DNA from: Pedobacter sp. KBW06
GTDB taxonomy: Bacteria > Bacteroidota > Bacteroidia > Sphingobacteriales > Sphingobacteriaceae
Direction of reading: 5' to 3'
NCBI RefSeq assembly: GCF_003852525.1
Contig: NZ_QAJL01000002.1
Span: 730,462-794,461 of the forward strand
DNA: 64,000 bases
Position 1 is the first letter of the stretch. The number at the start of each line of letters is the position of its first letter. This document shows positions 54,628-63,347 of the stretch, in pieces. The translations under genes and the position numbers were made by a program. The notes under the pieces are model-generated. The model made no database searches, was not told where the DNA came from, and saw nothing but the letters and a program-made list of their open reading frames with translations.

Positions 54628-56166
54628 CTATTTTGCACTAAATGTGATGCCGTCTAAAACCTTCTGACGACCATCAGGCCCTTCACACACGATGTCTTTA
54701 AAGATCACCGTTGCTCCCGGCTTGATCGAGTTCAGGGCCCCTTTTACCTGGCCGCTAAATCCACCACCACTATTTTGTATCGTAACCGCGTCGGATCTCG
54801 GATTGATAAATGTTGCCGAGAATCTGATCACTCTGTATTTAACATCAAAAACGAAATCATCCAGTTGTGTATCCATAAGACCCGCACTTTCCAGCCATTC
54901 CAGATCCACACTTCCGCCCGATTTACCTTTTACCAATGCTTTAGGCGTTGGTAAAGCTTTCACCCTGAACCTTTGTGATCCCAGGTTTAAAGTCTTTCCT
55001 CCGCTTGATGCCGAGACATTGATGTTTAGTTCTTTTCCAACCTGGCTACCGGCAACGTTGACTGTATATTTACCGTTTCCACCTGCAATCGTTCCACCAT
55101 CCATACTCGCATGTACACTCTCCAGAGGAAAGCCTGCGGCCGATACAGAAAACGGATTAGGGATCCCTGCATAAATCACGTTCATTTTATCCGGTGATAC
55201 CGTTGCAGAAGGTTTAGCCACCTGATAAGTTTGTTCAGGAGTTTTATACTCCATCACTTTACCATCGGTTTGTTTTACGCGGATCGTTCCAACCCATTTG
55301 AAAACCCCTACACTTCCGGTACTTCCCGTATACACCCCTTTACCATCTTTTACTGACAGCGGGTTTGAATTTACAGAAATATCGGGATTAGAACGGGAAT
55401 CGCTTGCCGTTAAAAACACCTGAGCCGTGTAAGGCTGTCCCTGAATCACATAAGAACTTGGCGCCACAGCAACTGCATCAAACTGATCCAGGTTGACCAA
55501 GGCTTTGTCCATGTTTCCGAATAATTTCTTGACTACTTCTGCCTCTGCATTTTTTACGTCAGACTGAAGTTTGGTCAGAATTGTATTTGCAGCAGTTAGC
55601 GGCGTTCCTTCACCGAAGTTGATGTCTGCCCAGTTTTTCTTGCCATTTACCGCTTTCTCGGCATTCTTCGCTTCCAATGAAAAAGTAATTCCTTTACGGT
55701 CTTCCGGCTTAAGTAAAGCAATTAGTTTCTCGCGGGTTTCATTGATTTTTACCTGCAATTTATCGCCTTCTTTCTGATTGATCATGATTCCCTGCGCGAT
55801 GTCCATATTGGAGCGCTCGGTTAAATCGCCTGTTTCCGGATCAATTCCTTTTCCGGCAACTGTAAACTGATCTTTCAGCTTCTGGATATAATTGTTCAGC
55901 TCATCGGCATAAGCTTTTGCCTTATTGGCGCTTTCCCAAATGGGCTGTGCCCTTGCAGGCTCGTCTTTAAGTTTAGTATTCTGAAATGCAGCAAACAACT
56001 GTTCAATGCTGAGATTGACATTTGTTTTTGAAGTCACCAAACTGTCGTTGATGTTCTTAAAAGCATTAAGGATAGTATCTGATACGTTTAAAGCAAGCAT
56101 AGCTAACAATACCAAATACATGATATTGATCATCTTCTGCCTTGTCGTTTGTTTTCCTCCGGCCAT
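54628..56166 (-). CDS. gldM: T9SS motor protein GldM
   Basis: A 512-residue inner-membrane protein. One N-terminal helix (MINIMYLVLLAMLALNVSDT, about 12-31) is followed by a long periplasmic part with several beta-rich domains (the D1-D4 arms of the family). With GldL it makes the rotary, proton-driven motor of the type IX system; the periplasmic arm touches the GldKN ring. Sequence marks include ALNVSDTILNAFKNINDSL and the Pro/Ala/Gly-rich linkers at about 240 and 325. It begins 43 bp after gldL. Confidence 0.95.
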   Translation of the reverse strand: MAGGKQTTRQKMINIMYLVLLAMLALNVSDTILNAFKNINDSLVTSKTNVNLSIEQLFAAFQNTKLKDEPARAQPIWESANKAKAYADELNNYIQKLKDQFTVAGKGIDPETGDLTERSNMDIAQGIMINQKEGDKLQVKINETREKLIALLKPEDRKGITFSLEAKNAEKAVNGKKNWADINFGEGTPLTAANTILTKLQSDVKNAEAEVVKKLFGNMDKALVNLDQFDAVAVAPSSYVIQGQPYTAQVFLTASDSRSNPDISVNSNPLSVKDGKGVYTGSTGSVGVFKWVGTIRVKQTDGKVMEYKTPEQTYQVAKPSATVSPDKMNVIYAGIPNPFSVSAAGFPLESVHASMDGGTIAGGNGKYTVNVAGSQVGKELNINVSASSGGKTLNLGSQRFRVKALPTPKALVKGKSGGSVDLEWLESAGLMDTQLDDFVFDVKYRVIRFSATFINPRSDAVTIQNSGGGFSGQVKGALNSIKPGATVIFKDIVCEGPDGRQKVLDGITFSAK

Positions 56167-56209
56167 TATTAATTAGGTCTATGATTAAATGATAACTAAT
56201 TAAATATGC

Positions 56210-57025
56210 TTATACACGTGGCTGATTCATGGCAGATAACATATTGCCATAGATCGCATTTAATGAAGATAGATTTTTAGCAAGTTTACCTACTTCATCT
56301 TTAAACTGTTTAGAATCTTCCATAGACTCATTGAAGTTATTCATCGTTAGTGAAAGGTTCTGATAGAACTTATTCATTGATTTAAGATGTGCACTTGAAT
56401 CCTGTAATTCCAGTTCGTAAACAGCGTTTAAGGCAGAAAGGTTTTTCGCCAGGGCATTCACCTGCGAATGATAGGCTTGAGAAGCGCCGGTACTTTCTCC
56501 GATTTCGACCAGTTGAGCCGTTGCTTTTGAGAAAGCTCCATTTAAAGAATCGAAACTTGCGGAAGCAGTTTTCAGTTTAGTTGTAAATTCGTTTGTTGCT
56601 GTTGAAGCATCTGCTACATTAGAAATTGCAGCTACTTTATCTCCAAAGGTACGTAATCCTGTACCCAGGCTTTCGATCAGTTCCGGTCCTACTTTAGCAT
56701 CTGCCAGCATTTTATCAAGGGCAGCAGTAGAAGAGAATGATGCAGCTGGCTGAACAGCAGCTCTTGCTGATGATGTTGGTAATTCCCCATCGTAATCAGC
56801 TCTTAATTCCGGATATACCCTTTCCCATTCCGGTTCAGGTTCCGGCTGGATAAAACCGGTTAAAGCAAATAAAATTGCTTCGACGCCTAATCCAATCCCG
56901 ATCATGTAATTGCCCCAAACCCCACCTAAGTGAAGGATTTTAAAAAGCGCTCCAAGAATTACTACGCTGGCACCAAGCGATATCGCCAGGTGCATCTTAT
57001 CGAATTTACGTTTTGCTGCTGCCAT
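56210..57025 (-). CDS. gldL: T9SS motor protein GldL
   Basis: A 271-residue inner-membrane protein with two helices (about 11-31 and 38-58) and a long cytosolic coiled-coil tail. The second helix carries the charged residue Glu49 (GLGVEAILF), while the first contains Lys29 and His32 (LFKILH), matching the residues known in GldL to power proton-driven rotation. The tail begins PEPEPEWERVYPELRADYDG and contains repeats of KNLSALNAVY and KNLSSLNAIY. It lies 36 bp downstream of gldK. Confidence 0.95.
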   Translation of the reverse strand: MAAAKRKFDKMHLAISLGASVVILGALFKILHLGGVWGNYMIGIGLGVEAILFALTGFIQPEPEPEWERVYPELRADYDGELPTSSARAAVQPAASFSSTAALDKMLADAKVGPELIESLGTGLRTFGDKVAAISNVADASTATNEFTTKLKTASASFDSLNGAFSKATAQLVEIGESTGASQAYHSQVNALAKNLSALNAVYELELQDSSAHLKSMNKFYQNLSLTMNNFNESMEDSKQFKDEVGKLAKNLSSLNAIYGNMLSAMNQPRV

Positions 57026-57061
57026 TTTCTTTTAAGGATGAAGAGGTGCTATGTGTTGTTT

Positions 57062-58420
57062 TTAGTTTCTATTCTTGATGTCGGAACCCGGATAAGCAGA
57101 AATGCACCTGAAGCCGATATATGACCTCGCCTGATCCTGATATTCATAAGTACCTACAGAGTTTTGAAGGAAGAATCCGATGTCTTTCCATGACCCTCCT
57201 CTAACCACTTTACGTTTCAGGTATTTGCTGTCTGAAGCTTTTGCCACGTAAGTAAAGTTTGGGTTAAAATCCAGCAATAAAGGCGCTGCTGATTGATTGT
57301 AAGCGGTAACTGTCCATTCTGCAACGTTACCAGCCATATTGTATAATCCGTAATCATTCGGGAAATAAGACTTCACGTTTACGGTGTATAAACCACCATC
57401 GTCAGAATAATTTCCACGTCCGACTTTAAAATTAGCCTGCATACATCCTTTGGTATTGCGCACATAAGGGCCGCCCCATGGATATTTTGTTTTCACATTA
57501 CCACCTCTTGCGGCATATTCAAATTGCGCATCACTCGGCAGCTGATATTCAGGTCTTGAGTTTAAAGGTTGTTTTCTCGATACGGCAACGGATTCGTAGA
57601 AACGGGTACGCCATACACAAAAAGCAGTAGCTTGTTCCCAGGTTACACCCACTACAGGATAATCGTCGTAAGAAGGGTGATTGAAATAAGTTTTGACCAT
57701 CGGATCATTCTGTGAGTAAGAATAATCAACTTTCCAAACCAGGGTATCCGGGTAAACATTTACCGAAGGAAACTGATTTGATTTGGCAGGGTCAGGAAGG
57801 TCTGTATAAGTGAGGATAAAATCCTGTCTTTTTTTGGTTGGGTCATTTCTGCCTTCGGCAGCCAGGTCAGAGCTTTTATAACTGTAAGCATATTTCAGCT
57901 TTCTCACATCGATTTCATTTCTACCTGGCAATGCATCTGCTCCGCTATAGTACATATCGGTCAGTTTAGCGCCAAGGCCACCGGATTTGGTGCTCCATAG
58001 GTTAGAACCATTTCCAACCTTCTTCCAGTCGATATAACGTTCGGAAACGGAGGTTGGCTGTCCGGTAGGCGCCGGCTTATAATAGGCGGCAGCACCACTT
58101 GGCCCCAGCGAGGTAATGGCCACAGAATCCCTTACCCAGTTTACAAATTGCCTGTATTCTGCGTTGGAAATCTCTGTCTGGTCCATGAAGAAAGCGCTAA
58201 ATGAGGTCATTCGGCTTGGAGAGCTTTGAGAGTTGTTAATGTCTTCGTCAGACATTCCGATCAGTGTCCGTCCGGGAGGTACGTATACCATTCCTAATGG
58301 AACCCGGTTGTTTTTGAACTTTTTATTGTATACTCCAACCAATTCTCCCTGTCCGCCTTTTCCGCAGCTGGCCAATAGTATTGTAGCAATAAATCCAAAA
58401 AAGTAGATATTTCTCATCAT
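57062..58420 (-). CDS. gldK: Gliding motility / T9SS lipoprotein GldK
   Basis: A 452-residue lipoprotein with a formylglycine-generating-enzyme-like (sulfatase-modifying factor) fold that forms the outer ring of the type IX machine with GldN. The lipobox is ILLASC, Cys about 19. FGE-like blocks are VPPGRTLIGMSDEDIN, FMDQTEISNAEYRQFVNW, WEQATAFCVW, GNVAEWTVTAYN and VVRGGSWKD. The start is either ATG 58420 or 58417; an upstream TTG (58432) overlaps an 11-bp tandem repeat and is less likely. First gene of the gldKLMN unit, read away from hemD. Confidence 0.93.
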   Translation of the reverse strand: MMRNIYFFGFIATILLASCGKGGQGELVGVYNKKFKNNRVPLGMVYVPPGRTLIGMSDEDINNSQSSPSRMTSFSAFFMDQTEISNAEYRQFVNWVRDSVAITSLGPSGAAAYYKPAPTGQPTSVSERYIDWKKVGNGSNLWSTKSGGLGAKLTDMYYSGADALPGRNEIDVRKLKYAYSYKSSDLAAEGRNDPTKKRQDFILTYTDLPDPAKSNQFPSVNVYPDTLVWKVDYSYSQNDPMVKTYFNHPSYDDYPVVGVTWEQATAFCVWRTRFYESVAVSRKQPLNSRPEYQLPSDAQFEYAARGGNVKTKYPWGGPYVRNTKGCMQANFKVGRGNYSDDGGLYTVNVKSYFPNDYGLYNMAGNVAEWTVTAYNQSAAPLLLDFNPNFTYVAKASDSKYLKRKVVRGGSWKDIGFFLQNSVGTYEYQDQARSYIGFRCISAYPGSDIKNRN

Positions 58421-58429
58421 ATAGTCAGA

Positions 58430-58451
58430 CAATTTTATAGCAATTTTATAG
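58430..58451. repeat. 11-bp direct repeat in the gldK leader
   Basis: CAATTTTATAG occurs twice head to tail (58430-58440 and 58441-58451), 10 nt outside the gldK ATG at 58420. On the gldK strand it reads CTATAAAATTG twice. Confidence 0.9.
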
Positions 58452-58642
58452 ATTAAGATTCATATAAACAACTATTAGACTATAAAAATGCGACTAAAAG
58501 CAATAATGAACAAAGTTCTCCGTTCATTCGTCTATATCAATCCACTGTCAGAAAGTACTTTCTACTAAAAATTAAAAAGTACTAACTTCCGAAAAAAAAG
58601 TGCAAAATAAAAACTGTAAGCTACAAAAAATATCAGCGAATA

Positions 58643-59413
58643 CTACTTGTTTGATTTTTTGATGTAATTCTCAATAGCCATGATCATAGACGGGGCTTCC
58701 GGTGAAGGTGCCGCGATATCTACCATTAGTCCTGCATCCGTTACCGCTTTGTGGGTATTTACGCCAAAAGCAGCAATACGGGTGTTATTTTGTTTAAATT
58801 CAGGAAAGTTGGTAAACAATGACTGGATGCTGGAAGGACTAAAAAATCCGATCACGTCATAGAATACTTCGGCCAGATCTGAAAGGTCAGAAACTACTGT
58901 TCTGAACAACACAGCTGGAGTAAAGTCGTATCCATTTTTTTGAAGGAAATTCATGGTATCTTCCGTTGCCATATCAGAGCATGGGTATAGGAATTTCTCA
59001 TTGGCATGCTTTTTCAACACTTCAGCCAGGTCGGCTGCAGTCTGCTTACCAAAGAAGATTTTACGTTTTCTGTACTGGATGTATTTTTGTAAATACAGGG
59101 CGGTAGACTCCGAAATACAGAAATATTTCAGGTCAACAGGAACCTCATATCTCATTTCTTCGCAAATTCTGAAGAAATGATCTACCGCATTTCTGCTGGT
59201 GAACACTACTGCAGTAAAATCACCCAGTGTGATTTTGTCCTTTCTGAAGTCTCTGGCTGGAACTCCTTCAACATGAATGAATGATCTAAAATCAATTTTC
59301 AGGTTGTACTTCTTTGCCAAATCAAAATAAGGAGACTTCTCTGTTTCTGGTTTTGGTAAGGTGATTAATATACTTTTAACCTTACGCAACCTATCTTCTG
59401 TCTTTTCTTGCAT
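58643..59413 (-). CDS. hemD: Uroporphyrinogen-III synthase-like protein
   Basis: A 256-residue cytosolic protein with the bilobed HemD fold. Visible marks are KDKITLGDFTAVVFTSRNAVDHFF, the acid-rich second lobe FLYPCSDMATEDTMNFLQKNGY and the closing DVIGFFSPSSIQSLFTNFPEF. HemD closes the linear tetrapyrrole in haem synthesis. HemD proteins are poorly conserved, so confidence is moderate. It lies 17 bp after the DUF4271 gene and 222 bp before gldK, on the same strand. Confidence 0.8.
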   Translation of the reverse strand: MQEKTEDRLRKVKSILITLPKPETEKSPYFDLAKKYNLKIDFRSFIHVEGVPARDFRKDKITLGDFTAVVFTSRNAVDHFFRICEEMRYEVPVDLKYFCISESTALYLQKYIQYRKRKIFFGKQTAADLAEVLKKHANEKFLYPCSDMATEDTMNFLQKNGYDFTPAVLFRTVVSDLSDLAEVFYDVIGFFSPSSIQSLFTNFPEFKQNNTRIAAFGVNTHKAVTDAGLMVDIAAPSPEAPSMIMAIENYIKKSNK

Positions 59414-59430
59414 TTTACCTAATTACCGCT

Positions 59431-60414
59431 TTAAAATCCTATTGCCTTGATTAATATTAATATAGGGCAAATTTCGAGGGCACAAAAGTACAGAAATAAA
59501 TAGACTTTAGAAAATCTATAATGAGATAAAATATTAATTCCTGCGCGGATAAACTGGAAAGTAAAAATAATTGCAAGAAGTACAAAAGAAGCTGCCACAT
59601 AGTAAGGTCCATACCTTAAAGGAGATAAGGCAAAAGCAATTACCAGCGGAATGAACACCAGGGAAAGATTAAAGTAACTTAAATATAATATGGAAACATA
59701 TTCATTTACGGCTTTCTGCACGTCAAAAAGGTAGCCTAACATCCGTAAAATGATAATTTTAAAGACATATAAAACCACAATAAGTATCGAAATACTTACA
59801 TAGAACTGGAATCCGCTACTCGAAAAAGTGACATGATAATACTGAGAGACCAGGTAAAAAAACATGCCCAATGTAAAACCAAACTGCACAAACAAAAGGA
59901 GAAAGGGCCAGGAGGTAAACAGGTTATCTTCCTTATTCAGGTTATTCAGAATCCGGTTACTAAAAAACGACTGAATGATGCTTTGCAATTGCTTGGCAAA
60001 AGAGATCCTGAGGGCCGAAAATATGGCCAGCAATACCGCCAAAACCCCAAGAATCCAGATGTCTCCTTTTGGCACGGGCTTCCCTGTCCGGAAAGGGCTG
60101 ATCTTTTTTATCGTTCCGATTTCCTGATACCGGTTAAAAAGGTTGGTGCGTCTGGAAACATTCGCTTTCAGGATACTGTCTATGATGATATTTTTATTGA
60201 TCAGAGAATCCGGCAGAATCCAGGTATGCGTCATGATAGAATCTGTCACATACTGCTTTCTGGCATAATACGCTGCATCCTTTACAATTTTCCTGGGATA
60301 AACCGGCTGTGCCGGCAATGTATCCACCGGAACAGGCGGAACCTGCGCATACCCTTCATGAAGGCCTGCAACAAAAATAACCAGGAGCAGCAGGATGATG
60401 CGGTTTAAATTCAT
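59431..60414 (-). CDS. DUF4271 membrane protein
   Basis: A 327-residue membrane protein: a signal peptide (about 1-23), a soluble N-terminal part to about residue 125 including TDSIMTHTWILPDSLINKN, then about seven hydrophobic segments of the DUF4271 domain (residues 127-325). The family is common in Bacteroidota, with no established function. In this group of bacteria it often sits next to hemD, as it does here. Confidence 0.8.
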   Translation of the reverse strand: MNLNRIILLLLVIFVAGLHEGYAQVPPVPVDTLPAQPVYPRKIVKDAAYYARKQYVTDSIMTHTWILPDSLINKNIIIDSILKANVSRRTNLFNRYQEIGTIKKISPFRTGKPVPKGDIWILGVLAVLLAIFSALRISFAKQLQSIIQSFFSNRILNNLNKEDNLFTSWPFLLLFVQFGFTLGMFFYLVSQYYHVTFSSSGFQFYVSISILIVVLYVFKIIILRMLGYLFDVQKAVNEYVSILYLSYFNLSLVFIPLVIAFALSPLRYGPYYVAASFVLLAIIFTFQFIRAGINILSHYRFSKVYLFLYFCALEICPILILIKAIGF

Positions 60415-60712
60415 TGCTGCAAATTTAGCTTTTTATTGTATTAATTCTGAAAAGGTTTTTACTTCCCAAAATTCCTTTTTAATCACAGAACAACCATCCC
60501 TTTTTATCACAAAAAAAACTTGGCACCAAAGGCTGAAGCCGGAAAGTACAAACCAGAAACAGCTTCGGAAAAAGAAGGAATACAGTTAGAATTAAGCAGG
60601 GGTCAGGCAGGGATGAAACGCGGATTTTGTCCCTGTTCTATCCCTGATTTATCCGAAGCAGTTTCCAACCTGTATCCATCATGATATGGAGCAGCCTGAC
60701 ACCGCAGTAATC
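60415..60712. other. Intergenic region with inverted 11-bp repeats
   Basis: A 298-bp gap without an ORF I trust. It contains 11-bp units at 60597-60618 and inverted counterparts at 60630-60651, and an outer 14-bp inverted repeat at 60556-60569 and 60652-60665. CCATCATGATATGG at about 60676-60689 adds another imperfect palindrome just past the thioredoxin gene stop. Confidence 0.6.
60556..60665. repeat. 11-bp repeats in inverted arrangement
   Basis: Direct units CAGGGGTCAGG (60597-60607) and CAGGGATGAAA (60608-60618) are followed, after an 11-nt spacer, by TCCCTGTTCTA (60630-60640) and TCCCTGATTTA (60641-60651), which are inverted copies. Outside lies a 14-bp inverted pair, GAAACAGCTTCGGA (60556-60569) with TCCGAAGCAGTTTC (60652-60665), one mismatch. 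Confidence 0.8.
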
Positions 60713-61855
60713 TTAAAGCGCATTCCGGAAATAAGTCCCATCCTTTTTTAGCAATCTGGCTTTTACCGATCCCCATTCCGCATACTTTTTTGCCGCTTCT
60801 TTATCGTTTTGTTCGACCATCAATCTCGTAGCAGCAGCGAGAACGGAATAAGAAGCATCCATGTTGACCACCTTTTTCATCCATTTCACAAACAGCTCTT
60901 TTTCCTCAGCATCAACTGTGGGACCATTCAGATACATGGACAGGTAACGAACTTTATTGTCGTCATCATTGTAATGCTCCGCAGCATATCTGAAAAATGT
61001 TTTATGGTCCTTATGGATGTTGTAATAATAGGCTTCGGCCAGATCTATTTTTGCATATTTCCAGTCTTTTTCAGAAAAAAGCGGCCTGACCTCCGTCAGA
61101 AAAGCATTAAAACGGTCCTCATCCCGGGCATCACCCAATGCTTTCAACCTCACATTCATAATGGCATTCCGCTTTCCCCAGATCAGCTCCTTACCATACT
61201 TTTCTTCAAACGAAGCATAGTTTTCAAGGAAATAATCATCCCATTTTTTATTGACACTCCTGCCCGATAAAAACGGGATTGCAGCCGGCTCCGCCAATGC
61301 GTCCTTAGTTTGGTCCAGATAAGCAGCAAGTGCTGCTGTTTTCATCGGTTGACGTGCTTTGAACATAGCCGTATAAAAATCAGGATGAGCCACCTGAATT
61401 GAGGGGCTGAACCCGGTTAATATTGTTCCTTTTTTAGCTTTCAGGATGGATTCTCTCAACAATTTCTGAAATACATCTGCTTCCTGATAGCCGGAAAACC
61501 TGGAAATCAGCTGCCCTTGTTCATTTAAGATCAGAAAAGTCGGAAAGCCCGTAACTGCATATTTCAATTGCAATGCTTTTCCCAACTCTTCCACTATAAA
61601 ATCAATTTTCACACTCACAAAGTTCTCCTTCATGAATTTGATGACCTCCGGAAGTGGGAATACTTCATCATCCATTTCTTTACAAGGGTGACAGCCGACA
61701 AAATAACTATCAATGAACACCAGTTTATTTTCTTTTTTTGCTTTTGCAAATAAGGCTTCCCAGGAATCTGCTTTCACAAATTGATTTTCCTGGGCGCTCA
61801 GCCGGATGCTTGCTATAACCAGCAATAACAGTCCGCATATTTTATATATTTTCAT
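60713..61855 (-). CDS. Exported thioredoxin-fold protein (CHPC)
   Basis: A 380-residue protein with a signal peptide (about 1-21, ending LSAQ) and an N-terminal thioredoxin-like domain with CHPC at 55-58 (the DUF255/thioredoxin_7 type) and the strand ending FPTFLILNEQGQL. The remaining ~220 residues are helical with no recognised domain. It probably reduces or isomerises disulfides in the periplasm. Its leader (61856-61980) shares several blocks with that of the beta-propeller gene near 3.3 kb. The aspartyl protease gene lies upstream with a 174-bp gap. Confidence 0.82.
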   Translation of the reverse strand: MKIYKICGLLLLVIASIRLSAQENQFVKADSWEALFAKAKKENKLVFIDSYFVGCHPCKEMDDEVFPLPEVIKFMKENFVSVKIDFIVEELGKALQLKYAVTGFPTFLILNEQGQLISRFSGYQEADVFQKLLRESILKAKKGTILTGFSPSIQVAHPDFYTAMFKARQPMKTAALAAYLDQTKDALAEPAAIPFLSGRSVNKKWDDYFLENYASFEEKYGKELIWGKRNAIMNVRLKALGDARDEDRFNAFLTEVRPLFSEKDWKYAKIDLAEAYYYNIHKDHKTFFRYAAEHYNDDDNKVRYLSMYLNGPTVDAEEKELFVKWMKKVVNMDASYSVLAAATRLMVEQNDKEAAKKYAEWGSVKARLLKKDGTYFRNAL

Positions 61856-62029
61856 CAGTATATATTTGTTTTTTATCGATCATGAGGCGATCATGATCTT
61901 ATATTATTTATTGTTGTTAATGGCATTCATTAGCTCACAAGCCCGGTTCATTTCCTGACGTGATCTGTAAGATCATGATGGTTTCATAATTGAATCCGTT
62001 TAAGATGAAGTCGTCTTGTAAAAAAATGA
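61856..62029 (-). promoter_or_regulatory. Leader with palindromic GATCATGATC block and shared motifs
   Basis: On the plus strand the region holds TATATTTGTTTTTTAT five nt from the start, GCGATCATGATC (61887-61898) preceded by a second TCATG half 11 bp away, CCGGTTCATTT (61943-61953) and GATCATGATG (61971-61980). The same blocks in the same order occur at 3264-3440. Confidence 0.55.
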
Positions 62030-63250
62030 TCATTGTTTCGTAATCGTATCTTTAAATACCTGTCCGTTATAAACAGATTCGATCACATAATTTGTCCCTG
62101 CCGGCATTGCCAGAAGTTTGTCCAGTTGCTTTCTGTCTTTTAACAATTGCGGAGCGGAAAACCCATTCAGAGCGCTTAAGCGGGCACCCTGTTTCAGCTT
62201 CAGGCCAGGATTCTCCATAGCGGTTAATCCTTGAACCACTAATGCCCCATCGCCGTCAAAGCCAAAAAGATATCCGCCAATTGCAAAATCATGCGGGTAA
62301 TCATAGCTCTTATTTGCGACAAGCTGAATTTCTTTCTTCTTCAGGTTGATTGTAAAATTATACCTGCTGATTAACCTTGCGCCTATGGAGCCGTCAAATC
62401 CGGGATTCCAGTCTTCGCTCTGTCCGCCTCCTGCCATTAACGTAACCGGCATTTCTTTAATCAGCGGCATATTTGAGAAAGAAAAAGAAGCTGCTTTACC
62501 ACTAAAGGTCGGCGTAGTAACGCCCATACTACTGGTACTGCCGTGGTATTCCGGTTTAAATCCGCTCACCAGCAACCTGTTCTTTTTAACAAATGGGCGG
62601 AAGCAAATCAGCTGATATGCCGCACCGGTATCAAAGATAAATTCTGCCGGATGCGCCTGCCCCGTAACAATGGCCAGGCTGCCGGGAATAATGAACAATC
62701 CGGAAGGAATACTGATCGGGACAACCGTTCCTTTCTGTTCGTATTCATAACCATCAAAATCGTACAAAGAAAGTTCCTTTTTATCGAAGTCGACCTTTGT
62801 GACATAACTTCTGGCAATGGTATTACCGATGATTCCATCCGTCCCTTTATGCAACTCTTTGAAGATCGCAATGCTTTGGTCCGGCAGGTCAAATGCCCCC
62901 AGGTGTACCACGTTTCCCTCCGAAACAGCGATGTCCATGCTCCCTCCCACCACCGATGCCTTTTGCTTTCTTGAGACTTTTAAACCAATCGAATCTGCCA
63001 AATCCTGGCTCAGGGCCATCCCATCTGCACCGGTATCAAATAATAACCTCAGTGGCCGCTGGCTTCCATTAATTTTAACCCTCAGAATAATCGCACCATT
63101 GTCAGTTTCAAAAGGGATTTTGACTTTCAGTGCCGCTGCCGAAGTTTTCCGTGCGGAGGCCGGTGTCATTTGTTGCTGCGCCTGGATATACTGATCCGGC
63201 AACAATGCCAACAGCATAAAGACGAGGCATAGTTTATATTTGTTGTTCAT
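62030..63250 (-). CDS. Exported aspartyl protease family protein with two DTGA motifs and PDZ-like domain
   Basis: A 406-residue exported protein with a signal peptide (about 1-24). It carries two retropepsin-like active-site motifs, LLFDTGADGMAL (D72-A75) and FIFDTGAAYQLI (D207-A210), in one chain, which could form a complete two-aspartate site. The C-terminal ~80 residues (from about GDGALVVQGLTAMENPGLKL) look like a PDZ-like domain. It lies between two exported thioredoxin-fold proteins. Substrate unknown. Confidence 0.8.
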   Translation of the reverse strand: MNNKYKLCLVFMLLALLPDQYIQAQQQMTPASARKTSAAALKVKIPFETDNGAIILRVKINGSQRPLRLLFDTGADGMALSQDLADSIGLKVSRKQKASVVGGSMDIAVSEGNVVHLGAFDLPDQSIAIFKELHKGTDGIIGNTIARSYVTKVDFDKKELSLYDFDGYEYEQKGTVVPISIPSGLFIIPGSLAIVTGQAHPAEFIFDTGAAYQLICFRPFVKKNRLLVSGFKPEYHGSTSSMGVTTPTFSGKAASFSFSNMPLIKEMPVTLMAGGGQSEDWNPGFDGSIGARLISRYNFTINLKKKEIQLVANKSYDYPHDFAIGGYLFGFDGDGALVVQGLTAMENPGLKLKQGARLSALNGFSAPQLLKDRKQLDKLLAMPAGTNYVIESVYNGQVFKDTITKQ

Positions 63251-63266
63251 AAAAATTTAAGCTGAT

Positions 63267-63299
63267 AAAAGGGGCCGGCCCGGATCAGGCCAGCCCTTA
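63267..63299 (-). terminator. GC-rich hairpin between the TlpA and protease genes
   Basis: GGGCTGGCC and GGCCGGCCC form a 9-bp stem with one G-U pair and a 6-nt loop, flanked by AA/TT pairs; on the minus strand it is followed by TTTTATC. It lies 49 bp after the TlpA gene stop and 17 bp before the protease start, so it could terminate or attenuate. Confidence 0.6.
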
Positions 63300-63347
63300 A
63301 AAGCAATGGATTACAATACAGAGCGTGGTTTTAATACCTTGCAAAAA

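Noticed and set aside
60395..60589. 64-codon plus-strand frame at the DUF4271 start
   Set aside because: Overlaps the antisense start of DUF4271, with no motif and random composition.
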